DNA of 21,371 nt, from NCBI GenBank assembly GCA_030147325.1, contig JASLAA010000028.1:1-21371 (forward strand), written 5' to 3'. The stretch is from Arthrobacter sp. GTDB lineage: Bacteria > Actinomycetota > Actinomycetes > Actinomycetales > Micrococcaceae. Below are positions 8,510 through 16,843 of this stretch, piece after piece. The stretch's first letter is position 1. Each line of letters starts with the position of its first letter. Below the pieces are notes generated by a model. That model was not told the origin of the DNA. It was given only the letters and a program-made list of their open reading frames with translations, and did not search any database. The position numbers and the translations under genes are program-made.

Positions 8510-10618
8510 TCAGGAGTTGTCACTGATGATCTCGAGGACCGCGGCGCCGTACCGCTCGAGTTTGGCGGAACCGATGCCGGCCAGCTCACCGAGCTCCTCG
8601 AGCGTCTGCGGCCGTGCCTCCGCGACCGCGACGAGGGTGGCGTCCGTGAAGATCACGAAGGCAGGGACATCCTTCTCGCGGGCCTCCCCGAGCCGCCATG
8701 CGCGGAGCGCCTCGAAGGTCTCCTCCTGGTAGCTCACCGGACAATCGGCGCACCGGCCGATCTTCCGCTCCGACCCGGTCAGCAGCGGCCGCTTGCAGAT
8801 CCGGCACACTACGGGTCCGGCAGCTTTCCGCGCCGCCTTCGCCCGGGGCTGACGGAACGAGGCCTGGCCCGCCGTCGCCGGCCGCAGGGCGTCCAGGAAG
8901 CGTGAGGGCTTGCGATTCGCCCGTCCTCCCGGCGAGCGCGAGGTGGACCAGGACATCGCGAGGTGGACACGCGCCCGGGTGATGCCGACGTACAGGAGCC
9001 GACGCTCCTCGTCGACGGCTTCCTGCGTGTCGGCGAACGAGATCGGCATGAGCCCTTCGCTCAGGCCCACCAGGAACACTGCGTCCCACTCGAGACCTTT
9101 CGCCGAGTGCAGCGACGCGAGGGTGACACCCTGCACCGTTGGCGCGTGCTGCGAGGCGGCACGCTCCTCGAGTTCCGCGACGAAGAGCTGCAGGGTGAAG
9201 GTATCAGCCCCCCGCACGCGGTTGAGCTCGTCGGCCAGGCCGACGAGTGCGGCGAGCGACTCCCACTTCTCACGGACCGCGCCGGAATTCTGCGGTGCAA
9301 CGGCGGTGTAGCCCAGGGACGCCAGGACATCGCGTACCTGCTGCGGGACGTCCTCGTCCCCCTGCGTCCTCGCGGCGGCACGGAGCTGCAGCAGGGCGTC
9401 GCGGACCTCCCGCCGCTGGAAGAACCGTTCACCTCCCCGCAACTGGTAGCCGATTCCGGCACTCGCCAGGGCCTGCTCGTAGGCTTCGGACTGGCCGTTC
9501 GTGCGGTAGAGGATGGCGATCTCGCTCGCCTTCACGCCCTGATCGAGGAGCACCCCGATGCGGCGCGCGCACTCCGCCGCCTCCGCCTCGTCATCGCTGC
9601 ACTCGGTGAAGACGGGCTCCGGACCGGCGGGACGCTGGGCGATCAGCTCCAGCGGTGCCGACCAGGTGGTACCCACCGCCCGGCTGTCGGTCTGACTGCC
9701 CCTCGCCGCGAGCAGGGTGTTGGCAGCCCGGACCACCTGCGGGGTGGATCGGTAGTCGCGCACCAGCTTCACCACCTGCGCACCCTCGTACCGCTTGGTG
9801 AAATCGAGCAGGTGACGCGACGTCGCACCGGTGAACGAGTAGATCGTCTGGCTGGCATCACCGACGACGCAGAGCTCCCTCCGCTCGCCGAGCCACAGGT
9901 CGAGGAGCCGTTGCTGGAGCGGCGAGACGTCCTGGTACTCGTCCACCACGAAATGGCGGTACTGGGCCCGGACCGTCGCCGCGACCTTCTCGTCCTCCTC
10001 GAGGATGGCCACCGTCGTCAGCAGGACGTCCTCGAAGTCGATCAGGTTGCGGTCGATCTTCAGGTCCTCGTAGGCCGAGAAGATCCGCGAGACCGTGATG
10101 AGGTCCATCCCCGCCGGCTCTGCCCGCCCGGCGGCTGCCGCGGCGTACGCGTCAGGTGTGAGCATCGAGACCTTGGCCCACTCGATCTCCGCGGCGACGT
10201 CCCGGATGGCAGCCCTGTCGGTCGACAGGCGCAGGCGCCGCGCCGACTCCGCGATCAGCTGCGCCTTGTGATCGACCAGCGCCGGCAGAGGCCCTCCGAC
10301 GGCCTGCGGCCAGAAGTACTGCAACTGCCGCAGGGCTGCGGCATGGAAGGTGCGCGCCTGCACGCCGCCGGCCCCGAGGTCGCGGAGGCGCGTTCGCATC
10401 TCGGCCGCGGCGCGGGCCGTGAACGTCACGGCAAGCACCTGCTGCGGTTTGTAGACGCCGGTGTGCACGCCGTAGGCGATGCGGTGGGTGATGGCCCGGG
10501 TCTTGCCCGTGCCCGCGCCCGCCAGGACGCAGAGCGGGCCGGCGAGGCTGTTGGCCACGGTCCGCTGTTCGTCGTCGAGCCCCTCGAGGATGCTCTCCTC
10601 GAGCAGTAGTCCGGACAC
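8510..10618 (-). CDS. uvrD2: UvrD2-type ATP-dependent 3'-5' DNA helicase with tetracysteine and HRDC domain
   Basis: A 702-residue SF1A helicase. Motif I GAGTGKT (34-40), motif II DEYQD (226-230), motif III GDASQTIYSFTGA (253-265), SLHSAKGLEWD (502-512) and motif VI YVGITRARVHL (543-553) are all intact. After the motor come four cysteines C605, C608, C623 and C626 (CRIC and CADC), then an HRDC-like domain (about 631-700, GELAGIGSAKLERYG). This layout is diagnostic of actinobacterial UvrD2 (Mtb Rv3198c), where the tetracysteine module tethers HRDC to the motor. Its GTG start (10616-10618) shares one base with the TAG stop of nudC (TAGTG), which implies coupled translation. It is followed closely by the DUF45 gene. 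Confidence 0.95.
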   Translation of the reverse strand: MSGLLLEESILEGLDDEQRTVANSLAGPLCVLAGAGTGKTRAITHRIAYGVHTGVYKPQQVLAVTFTARAAAEMRTRLRDLGAGGVQARTFHAAALRQLQYFWPQAVGGPLPALVDHKAQLIAESARRLRLSTDRAAIRDVAAEIEWAKVSMLTPDAYAAAAAGRAEPAGMDLITVSRIFSAYEDLKIDRNLIDFEDVLLTTVAILEEDEKVAATVRAQYRHFVVDEYQDVSPLQQRLLDLWLGERRELCVVGDASQTIYSFTGATSRHLLDFTKRYEGAQVVKLVRDYRSTPQVVRAANTLLAARGSQTDSRAVGTTWSAPLELIAQRPAGPEPVFTECSDDEAEAAECARRIGVLLDQGVKASEIAILYRTNGQSEAYEQALASAGIGYQLRGGERFFQRREVRDALLQLRAAARTQGDEDVPQQVRDVLASLGYTAVAPQNSGAVREKWESLAALVGLADELNRVRGADTFTLQLFVAELEERAASQHAPTVQGVTLASLHSAKGLEWDAVFLVGLSEGLMPISFADTQEAVDEERRLLYVGITRARVHLAMSWSTSRSPGGRANRKPSRFLDALRPATAGQASFRQPRAKAARKAAGPVVCRICKRPLLTGSERKIGRCADCPVSYQEETFEALRAWRLGEAREKDVPAFVIFTDATLVAVAEARPQTLEELGELAGIGSAKLERYGAAVLEIISDNS

Positions 10619-11574
10619 TAGGGACGCGCCTCCGACGGCTCCTCGTCCAGGGGACCGCCGTACCAGCGCTCGATGAGCGCGCGGGCGATGGACACTCCAC
10701 CCGCGACGGCGATCGTCCCGTCGCGCACCTCGGTGAAGAGCTGCTCACGGGTGAACCAGCGCAGGGACCGCATCTCCTCACGGTCGGGTACCGCGTCCGT
10801 GGTTGCCGCGCGCGCGGTGAAGCCCAGCATCAGCGATGCGGGGAAGGGCCAGGGCTGCGACCCGAGGTAGCGGGGAGAGTCCACCTCGATGCCCGCTTCC
10901 TCCCCGACCTCGCGCACGACGGCGGCCTCGAGGGATTCGCCCGGTTCGACGAACCCGGCGAGGGTCGAGAACCGGTCCTCGGGCCAGGCGACGGCCGAAC
11001 CCAGCAGGAGTCGGTCGTCGTCGTCGATCACGGACACGATGATCGCGGCGTCCGTCCGGGGGTAGTGCTGTGACTGGTCACGTGGGCACTGCCGGACCCA
11101 CCCGGCGTCGCGCACCGTGGTCGCGGCGCCGCACCGGGGGCAGTGGGTGTGCGTCGCATGCCAGTTAGCGATGGCCGCGCCCTCGACGAACAGACCGGCG
11201 TCGCGGGCGTCCAGCGATGCCGCGATCTCCCTCAGACCCAGCCACTGCTCGGCAGGTGCCACGGCGGGATCCACCTGCGGGAGGACTGCCAGGACGATGC
11301 GGTGGCCCGCCTCCACTGCACCCTCGTTCACGCGGCCGAGGTAGACGAGCAACGCGGGGCGCTCGATGTCCGCGGGCGACACCAGCCGCAGTGCCGTACC
11401 GTCCACCGGAGCCTTACCGCCGGCCAGTGGCAGCACCCGGGTGTCCGCAGCTCCCCAGAGCGTCTCCAGGAAGTTCTCGTCAGTCCTCACGACCCCGTCG
11501 CGGTCGGAATCCGCGCGCGACAGCGGCAGCGATCCGAGGGGAGGCAGCACGAGGGTACGAAGGGGACTGGTCAT
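10618..11574 (-). CDS. nudC: NAD(+) diphosphatase / NADH pyrophosphatase, NUDIX family
   Basis: A 318-residue NUDIX hydrolase that cleaves NAD(H) to NMN(H) and AMP; E. coli NudC also removes NAD caps from RNA. The NUDIX box runs from G207 to I229 and fits GX5EX7REUXEEXGU exactly (E213, R221, E222, E225, E226). The NudC-specific signature SQPWPFPAS (239-247) separates it from other NUDIX enzymes. A zinc-ribbon-like segment sits before it, with C145, C148 and C163 but D166 where a fourth Cys is usual. The reading frame stays open far upstream, but ATG 11574 matches the family N-terminus and sits 6 nt after a TACCGT box. The gene leads nudC-uvrD2-DUF45 and is divergent from the kinase-like gene. 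Confidence 0.94.
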   Translation of the reverse strand: MTSPLRTLVLPPLGSLPLSRADSDRDGVVRTDENFLETLWGAADTRVLPLAGGKAPVDGTALRLVSPADIERPALLVYLGRVNEGAVEAGHRIVLAVLPQVDPAVAPAEQWLGLREIAASLDARDAGLFVEGAAIANWHATHTHCPRCGAATTVRDAGWVRQCPRDQSQHYPRTDAAIIVSVIDDDDRLLLGSAVAWPEDRFSTLAGFVEPGESLEAAVVREVGEEAGIEVDSPRYLGSQPWPFPASLMLGFTARAATTDAVPDREEMRSLRWFTREQLFTEVRDGTIAVAGGVSIARALIERWYGGPLDEEPSEARP

Positions 11575-11580
11575 GCTTCT

Positions 11581-11586
11581 ACGGTA
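11581..11586 (-). promoter_or_regulatory. -10 box of nudC, predicts a leaderless mRNA
   Basis: On the minus strand TACCGT is followed by six bases (AGAAGC) and then ATG. The expected start site is the A of the start codon. No purine-rich ribosome-binding site stands at a usable distance. A -35 box is not evident (TGTGTT at 17 bp). Confidence 0.5.
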
Positions 11587-11708
11587 CGTTCTCGCTCTCC
11601 CAAAACACATTCTGCGGGAGGCTGGTGGAGGAGGAGTGCAGCCTGGGAACACGCCGTGCATCTGGCGACTCGCCGGACCGGAACGGAGCGGGCGGAACAG
11701 GAACGCCC

Positions 11709-11714
11709 TACGGT
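11709..11714 (+). promoter_or_regulatory. -10 box of the phosphotransferase-like gene, predicts a leaderless mRNA
   Basis: TACGGT is followed by seven bases (GGAGCTT) and then GTG at 11722. GGAG within this spacer is only 3 nt from GTG, too close for a normal Shine-Dalgarno. The opposed nudC -10 box lies 122 bp away, so the two promoters share the 147-bp region 11575-11721. Confidence 0.45.
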
Positions 11715-11721
11715 GGAGCTT

Positions 11722-13260
11722 GTGAAACGGACACCCATGGAACTTGCCGCCATCGCCAGCGCCGCAGTACCTGGCCTGGCTCCGACGGGAGTCGCCGGCG
11801 CTCCGGACGATGCCGCCGACTTCGACTCCGCCCTGCTGGTCGACGACGCCGGCAAGCAGTGGCGAGTGCGCTCCCCGAAACATGCCGAAGCGAGCATGCG
11901 GCTCGAGACCGAGCTTCAGGCCCTGCGTGCCTTCACCCCTGCCGTGAAGGCGGAACTGCCCTTCCTCATCCCCCACATGGCCGGCAGCGTCCGCCAGGGA
12001 GAGCTCAGCACCTTCGTCTACTCACACCTCACCGGAACGACGCGCTCGCTCCACGCGCTGGCCTCTGGAGGCCGTTCGATGGCGCAGGAGCTGGGTCGCG
12101 TGCTCGCCGCCATCCATGAACTGCCCCAGGACATGGTGCAGCGCGCCGACCTGCCCAGTTATGAAGCGAACGAATACCGCCAGCGCAAGCTGAACGAACT
12201 CGACCAGGCTGCGACCACCGGGAAGATCCCGCCGATCCTGCTGCGCCGCTGGGAGCGTGCGCTCGAGGACGTGACCCTGTGGCGTTTCGTCCCGACCGTC
12301 GTCCATGGCGACCTCCACGAGGACCATCTCCTCGTCGCGGCCGACAGGGTCTCCGCCGTGACCGGCTGGACCGACCTGAGCATCGGGGACCCGGCGGAGG
12401 ACTTCGCCTGGCTCGCTGCCGCGGAGGACACCTCCTTCGTCGAGGCCGTCCACGCCTCCTACGCGACGGCTCGTTCGACCGCCGTCGATCCCCACCTGTC
12501 CCGCCGAGCCGCGCTCGCGGCCGAGTTCGCGCTGGCGCAGTGGCTGGTGCGCGGGGTCGCCCTCGAGGACGCTGCGATGATCTCGGAGGCGGAGGACATG
12601 CTGGCCACGCTCGGGGCGGATGTCGAGACGATCGAGCGCGAGCAGCAGGAAGCCGCCGAACGTGCACGGCAGGCCGATGAGGAGCGCCGCGAATGGGGCG
12701 ACGAACTGGGAGTGGATCCTGCTGACGGCGATCTGCTCGACGACACACCCGGTCACACCGCGGAGGACATGGGGTACGACGCCGGGTACGGGGCGGACCC
12801 GACTGGTCCGACGGGTCCGGCACCGCAGGGCGACGAGCGGGGGGACTCCCCCGCTCCGCGTGCCCTCGCCGCCGATATCGCCGGCGCCCGCGGCGACCAC
12901 CAGGTCGATCCCGACAGGGCGGAGCCGGACTCGGACCGTCGAACGGGCAGTCACGCGGTCGGTTCGGGCAGGTCCGTCGATCGGAGCCGTCAGCACCTCA
13001 CGGGCGGCACAGCTCAGCGGGAGCCATCGGTCGGCGCGACCAACGGTCGCGGTGGCGACGCGTACGGCGACGTCCCCGGGCGCGAGCGCGGTGCCGACGG
13101 ACCGGGCCAGACCTCCGGTCCGTCGCCCGCGTACACCCGCCTGACGGCCGGACGGCAGCAGTCGTCCTCGAAGGTCACGCTGCTGAGGAGTGGGGCGGCC
13201 ACGGAGTCCCGGGATGACGTGGCGACCTCGGCGCTGCCCATCGTCTCCTTCGGACGCTGA
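11722..13260 (+). CDS. Macrolide 2'-phosphotransferase-like (APH fold) protein with long disordered tail
   Basis: A 512-residue protein. The first ~320 residues follow the aminoglycoside/macrolide phosphotransferase fold: an N-lobe with DFDSALLVDDAGKQWRVRSP (33-52), the catalytic loop VVHGDLHEDHLL (193-204, putative base D197, H202 at +5 as in Mph enzymes) and GWTDLSIGDPAEDFAWL (215-231). The metal-binding Asp normally found in the IDW motif is Gly (G215). A charged helix (about 300-326) leads into about 185 residues of Gly/Asp/Arg/Pro-rich low-complexity sequence, ending in a less biased segment, ATSALPIVSFGR. GTG 11722 was chosen for its upstream -10 box; ATG 11737 is the alternative. Location between conserved housekeeping genes suggests an intrinsic role and not acquired resistance; substrate unknown. 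Confidence 0.82.
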   Translation: MKRTPMELAAIASAAVPGLAPTGVAGAPDDAADFDSALLVDDAGKQWRVRSPKHAEASMRLETELQALRAFTPAVKAELPFLIPHMAGSVRQGELSTFVYSHLTGTTRSLHALASGGRSMAQELGRVLAAIHELPQDMVQRADLPSYEANEYRQRKLNELDQAATTGKIPPILLRRWERALEDVTLWRFVPTVVHGDLHEDHLLVAADRVSAVTGWTDLSIGDPAEDFAWLAAAEDTSFVEAVHASYATARSTAVDPHLSRRAALAAEFALAQWLVRGVALEDAAMISEAEDMLATLGADVETIEREQQEAAERARQADEERREWGDELGVDPADGDLLDDTPGHTAEDMGYDAGYGADPTGPTGPAPQGDERGDSPAPRALAADIAGARGDHQVDPDRAEPDSDRRTGSHAVGSGRSVDRSRQHLTGGTAQREPSVGATNGRGGDAYGDVPGRERGADGPGQTSGPSPAYTRLTAGRQQSSSKVTLLRSGAATESRDDVATSALPIVSFGR

Positions 13261-13441
13261 CCAGCTCGGGGCGGACGGCCGCGGAACCGTCATCCTTGCT
13301 GGAACCACGACCCCGGATGGCTGCGGCACGTCCTCTCCCCGCCGACCTGCGGCGACGCAGCAGCGGCAACGCCGCAGCACCGGATCGCTGCTCCGGGTGC
13401 CGCCGCCCGGCCGGACACCAGGGCAGCCGGCCGGGTGACGC
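13261..13441. terminator. Convergent intergenic region with two hairpins
   Basis: This 181-bp gap separates two convergent stops. CTGCGGCG (13347-13354) pairs with CGCCGCAG (13370-13377) across 15 nt. CCCGGCCGG (13406-13414) pairs with CCGGCCGGG (13427-13435) across 12 nt, starting 6 nt after the adnB stop. Neither has a T-run. The second is well placed for adnB, the first for the phosphotransferase-like gene. I see no gene here. Confidence 0.5.
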
Positions 13442-16400
13442 TCAGGGACCCGCTGCGGAGATGATCCGTTCGAGTTCCGCGCTACCGGCGAGGTCGTGCG
13501 GCCGGACCACCAGATTGTCGCCCACGTAGAAGAAGGCAGCCCGCACCAGATCGAGTGGCACGTCTTTCAGCCGTGACCACGCGAGTCGGTAGACAGCGAG
13601 CTGTACGGCCTTCGCCGCCCGGCGGTCAGGGGCGGGAGGCCGGCCCGTCTTCCAGTCGATCAGGTCCCATCCTCCGTCGGCGTCCCTGAAGACGGCGTCG
13701 ATGCGACCGCGGACCACGGTGCCGCCGATCCTCGTCTCGATGGGAACCTCGATGGCGGCCGGCTCGCGCAGCGCCCACTCGGACTGCTCGAAGATCTCCG
13801 CCATCTCGCGCAGGCCGAGTGTCTCGTCGACGTGGGCGTCGGCGCCGCCGGGGTACTCGCCGAGGTCGAGCATCCCGCCCGACCCGTAGAATTCCTCGAT
13901 CCAGGCGTGGAAGGCGGTCCCCTTGCGGGCGGCGGTTCCCGGACGTCGAGGAACCGGCCGACGCAGTTGCTGCATGACGGCAGCGGCGTCCTCCCCCAGT
14001 TCGACCAGCGTCGAGGCGGAGATGTGCGCTGGAAGGGCGAGGGGCATCCGCTGGCGTTCGCGGACCTGACGGGCCAGTGCGAGTCTGACCTCCCGACCCC
14101 AGCGACCGTCGTCGACGTCGATCCCGAGGGCCGGTGCGGCCGCCTGCTCGAGCACGGCCCGGGCGGCCCCCTCCAGCGTGGGGCGACGGGTACCGAGCGG
14201 ATCGACGGGCCAGACGGCTCGCTCCGGACTGGCATTCGCCGGGTTCGTGTCACCCACCCGCTCCGGGTCGATCCAGTGCGGGCTGCTGAAGCCTTCGGTC
14301 CCCGCCTCCGCGAGCGACCGTAGATCCGACAGGTACGGCGAGGGTCCGGCTGGTCTCGACCGTCCTCCACCCCAGGCTGACGACGTACAGACGAGAGCAT
14401 GCTTCGCGCGGGTGAAGGCGACATAGGCCAGCCGACGCTCCTCCCGCTCCGTGTGGGCCCGCGCCTCGTCCGTGAAGACCTTCTCGCTCACCAGCCATTC
14501 CTTCTGGTCCTGCTGCTCCCAATCCCACTGCGGCAGTTCGGGCGCGTCCCCCCGCAGGGGCCAGGGGATCGACGCGTGACCGCTGCTCCATCGGGAGTCC
14601 TTGCCGCTGGGGAAGGAGCCCTCATTGAGTCCGGGAACGAACACGACGTCCCACTCGAGGCCCTTCGAAGCGTGCACCGTCAGCAGCTGCACCGCGTCCC
14701 GGCTCGCTTCGAGTTGCGTCACGGGAAGGCCGTCCTCCTCCTGGTCGGCGGCCTCGAGCCAGGCGAGGAAGGTCGGCAGATCGACCCGCTCGGCGCTCGA
14801 GACGAACCCGGCGACGGCGTCCGTGAAGGCGTCGAGGTTCCGACGGGCCTCGTGGATGCTCACGCCCGGCTTCGCCGCCACCTCGATGTCCAGGAGCATG
14901 GTCCGCTCGACCTCGCCGATCATCGTGCCGAGGTCGTCGCCGACGAAACCGCGCAGTATCCGCAGCTCCTGCCTCAGCGCATCGAGCCGTCGGCGAGCCG
15001 CCTCTCCGAGGGACCTGCCCGCCGAGGACACCCAGTCGGGCGGCGGCAGGTAGTCCACTGCCTCGACCAGGCTCCCGGCCTCGGCGAGGTCCGGGGCCAC
15101 GACGGCGTCCCTGCTCTGGTCGTCGTCGAGCTCGTCCCGCAGGCCCCGGCCGCGTCGGACCATCGCCTCGCGTGTCCGCGCGAGTTGCCGCGACCAGTCA
15201 CCGAGCGCCATCAGGTCGGCCGGTCCCAGCCGCCACCTCGCTCCGGCCAAGAGCCTCAGCATGGAGTCCGAACGGTCGGGGTCGCCGAGTACCCGCAGGG
15301 TGGCGAGCAGGTCGACGATCTCGGGAGTCCTCAGCAAACCGCCGAGACCGACCACCTGTACAGGGACTCCCGCTCGTTCCAGCTCGCGTCTGATGGGATC
15401 GAACTGCTTCCGCCCCCGGCAGAGGACGGCCATCGTCGGTCGCAGCGGGAGACCGTCGGCGTCCCGCTCGAAACTGCGCCGGCGCTGACGCAGGACTTCC
15501 CGGGCGACGGCTTCCGCCTCGCTCAGCTGGGAGGTGGTGCCGGCAGCATCGGCGTCCCCACCCGGCGACGCCGTCCCGACCGGAGCATCCGTGACGAAAC
15601 GCCCCAGCAGGACCTCGCCGAGGGGCGCGGCGGGACGCGCCAGCAGACCCGGTACCTGCTGGACGGAGGTGTTGCGCAGCCACGGAGCGGGCACGTTGAG
15701 AGGGCCCGAGACCATGTTCGCCGCTTCCAGGATCGCGGTCGAGTTGCGCCAGGCCACCGACAGGTGAGCCACGTCCGACGGGGAGCGCCCCTCGGCGGCA
15801 ACCCGCGGGAAGGCGGTGCGGAAGGTGCCGAGCTGCCCTGCAGAGGCACCCCGGAAGCCGTAGATCGACTGATGCGGATCGCCGACCGCAGTGACGGAGC
15901 GCCCGTCGGCGAACAGTCGCGAGAACAGGACCATCTGGGCGTGGGAGGTGTCCTGGAACTCGTCGAGCAGCACCACCCGGTACTTCTGGCGCTCCATGTC
16001 TCCTGCTTCGGGGATGTCCCGCGCGATGCGCGCCGCCAGCGAGACCAGGTCACCGAAGTCCAGCTGGCGGCGGGCGAGCTTGGCCGAGGCGTACCGTTCC
16101 ACGAGCTCGGTGACGGTGATGCGGGTACGCAGCTTGTCGAGCAGCTCCTGCACCTTCTGCGTTCCGGGCCGCGCGGCCCGGGCAGCATACGGCTGGGCGA
16201 CCACGTACTCGATGTGGCGACGAAGTTCTCCCCGCACGGTCGCGGGAGTGACGAGGTGCTCGGCACACTCCCCCGCCATGTCCAGCACTGCCTTGACGAG
16301 GGTGCTCTTCGCCGCGGACAGGTGGTTCCACTCGCCGTCGTAGGTCTCGACGACGGAATGGGCGAGCTGCCAGGCCTGTGCGGTCCCGAGCATGACGGAG

Positions 16401-16843
16401 TCGCGCTCGACGCCGATCCGGAGCCCGTAGTCCTGCACGATCCCGTTGGCGAAGGAGTGGTAGGTGGAGATCATCGGGTCGAGCCGGTCCGGGGTCGATG
16501 CGGCCGATCCGTCCGCCCTGTTCTCCAACGCTGCGTACAGCAGGGCCAGCCGTTGCCTGACCCGCGATGCCAGTTCTCCCGCTGCCTTGCGGGTGAAGGT
16601 GACACCGAGGATCTGCTCGGGCCGCACCAGCCCGTTCGCGACGAGCCAGACTACCCTGTCCGCCATCGTCTTCGTCTTCCCGGAACCCGCTCCAGCGATC
16701 ACGAGGAGGGGCTCCAGGGGCGCTTCGATGACGCGCGCCTGGTCCTCTGTCGGGTACTGCACGGAGGAGTCGGGGTCGGTATGCAGCAGTTCAGCCAACT
16801 GCCGCGCGGAGTACGACGCCGGGGCGATGGTTGTGGTCGTCAT
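13442..16843 (-). CDS. adnB: AdnB-like helicase-nuclease subunit
   Basis: A 1133-residue subunit of the AdnAB motor-nuclease that resects double-strand breaks in actinobacteria. The N-terminal SF1A motor is intact: GAGSGKT (51-57), VTFTRKAAGEL (81-91), LLDEFQD (292-298), GDPHQSIYGFRGA (321-333), VHASKGLEWD and YVAFTRAKHAL further on. The C-terminal RecB-like nuclease (about 975-1133) keeps H979 (GTAFH), D1049 (GRIDAVF), D1063 and K1065 (DWKTG), and Q1081/Y1085 (QLAVY). By homology this is the processive lead motor. ATG 16843 overlaps the adnA stop as ATGA. An upstream in-frame extension of 18 residues exists but lies entirely inside adnA. Length is close to mycobacterial AdnB (about 1100). 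Confidence 0.94.
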   Translation of the reverse strand: MTTTTIAPASYSARQLAELLHTDPDSSVQYPTEDQARVIEAPLEPLLVIAGAGSGKTKTMADRVVWLVANGLVRPEQILGVTFTRKAAGELASRVRQRLALLYAALENRADGSAASTPDRLDPMISTYHSFANGIVQDYGLRIGVERDSVMLGTAQAWQLAHSVVETYDGEWNHLSAAKSTLVKAVLDMAGECAEHLVTPATVRGELRRHIEYVVAQPYAARAARPGTQKVQELLDKLRTRITVTELVERYASAKLARRQLDFGDLVSLAARIARDIPEAGDMERQKYRVVLLDEFQDTSHAQMVLFSRLFADGRSVTAVGDPHQSIYGFRGASAGQLGTFRTAFPRVAAEGRSPSDVAHLSVAWRNSTAILEAANMVSGPLNVPAPWLRNTSVQQVPGLLARPAAPLGEVLLGRFVTDAPVGTASPGGDADAAGTTSQLSEAEAVAREVLRQRRRSFERDADGLPLRPTMAVLCRGRKQFDPIRRELERAGVPVQVVGLGGLLRTPEIVDLLATLRVLGDPDRSDSMLRLLAGARWRLGPADLMALGDWSRQLARTREAMVRRGRGLRDELDDDQSRDAVVAPDLAEAGSLVEAVDYLPPPDWVSSAGRSLGEAARRRLDALRQELRILRGFVGDDLGTMIGEVERTMLLDIEVAAKPGVSIHEARRNLDAFTDAVAGFVSSAERVDLPTFLAWLEAADQEEDGLPVTQLEASRDAVQLLTVHASKGLEWDVVFVPGLNEGSFPSGKDSRWSSGHASIPWPLRGDAPELPQWDWEQQDQKEWLVSEKVFTDEARAHTEREERRLAYVAFTRAKHALVCTSSAWGGGRSRPAGPSPYLSDLRSLAEAGTEGFSSPHWIDPERVGDTNPANASPERAVWPVDPLGTRRPTLEGAARAVLEQAAAPALGIDVDDGRWGREVRLALARQVRERQRMPLALPAHISASTLVELGEDAAAVMQQLRRPVPRRPGTAARKGTAFHAWIEEFYGSGGMLDLGEYPGGADAHVDETLGLREMAEIFEQSEWALREPAAIEVPIETRIGGTVVRGRIDAVFRDADGGWDLIDWKTGRPPAPDRRAAKAVQLAVYRLAWSRLKDVPLDLVRAAFFYVGDNLVVRPHDLAGSAELERIISAAGP

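Noticed and set aside
8963..10609. 548-codon plus-strand open frame opposite uvrD2
   Set aside because: Antisense to intact helicase motifs, with shadow-type composition and no family resemblance.
11575..11976. N-terminal extension of nudC by up to 134 residues
   Set aside because: The extension overlaps the divergent kinase-like gene, has shadow composition and lacks NudC similarity; ATG 11574 fits the family start and the upstream -10 box.
11722..13260. Acquired macrolide-resistance cassette
   Set aside because: No mobile-element remnants or repeats flank it, base composition matches its neighbours by eye, and it sits in a conserved locus; the catalytic metal site is also atypical.
12022..13380. 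452-codon minus-strand frame opposite the kinase-like gene, which might make its tail doubtful
   Set aside because: The plus-strand frame carries HGDLH and GDP motifs and runs on unbroken into the tail, while the minus-strand frame shows no domain and Arg-rich shadow composition.
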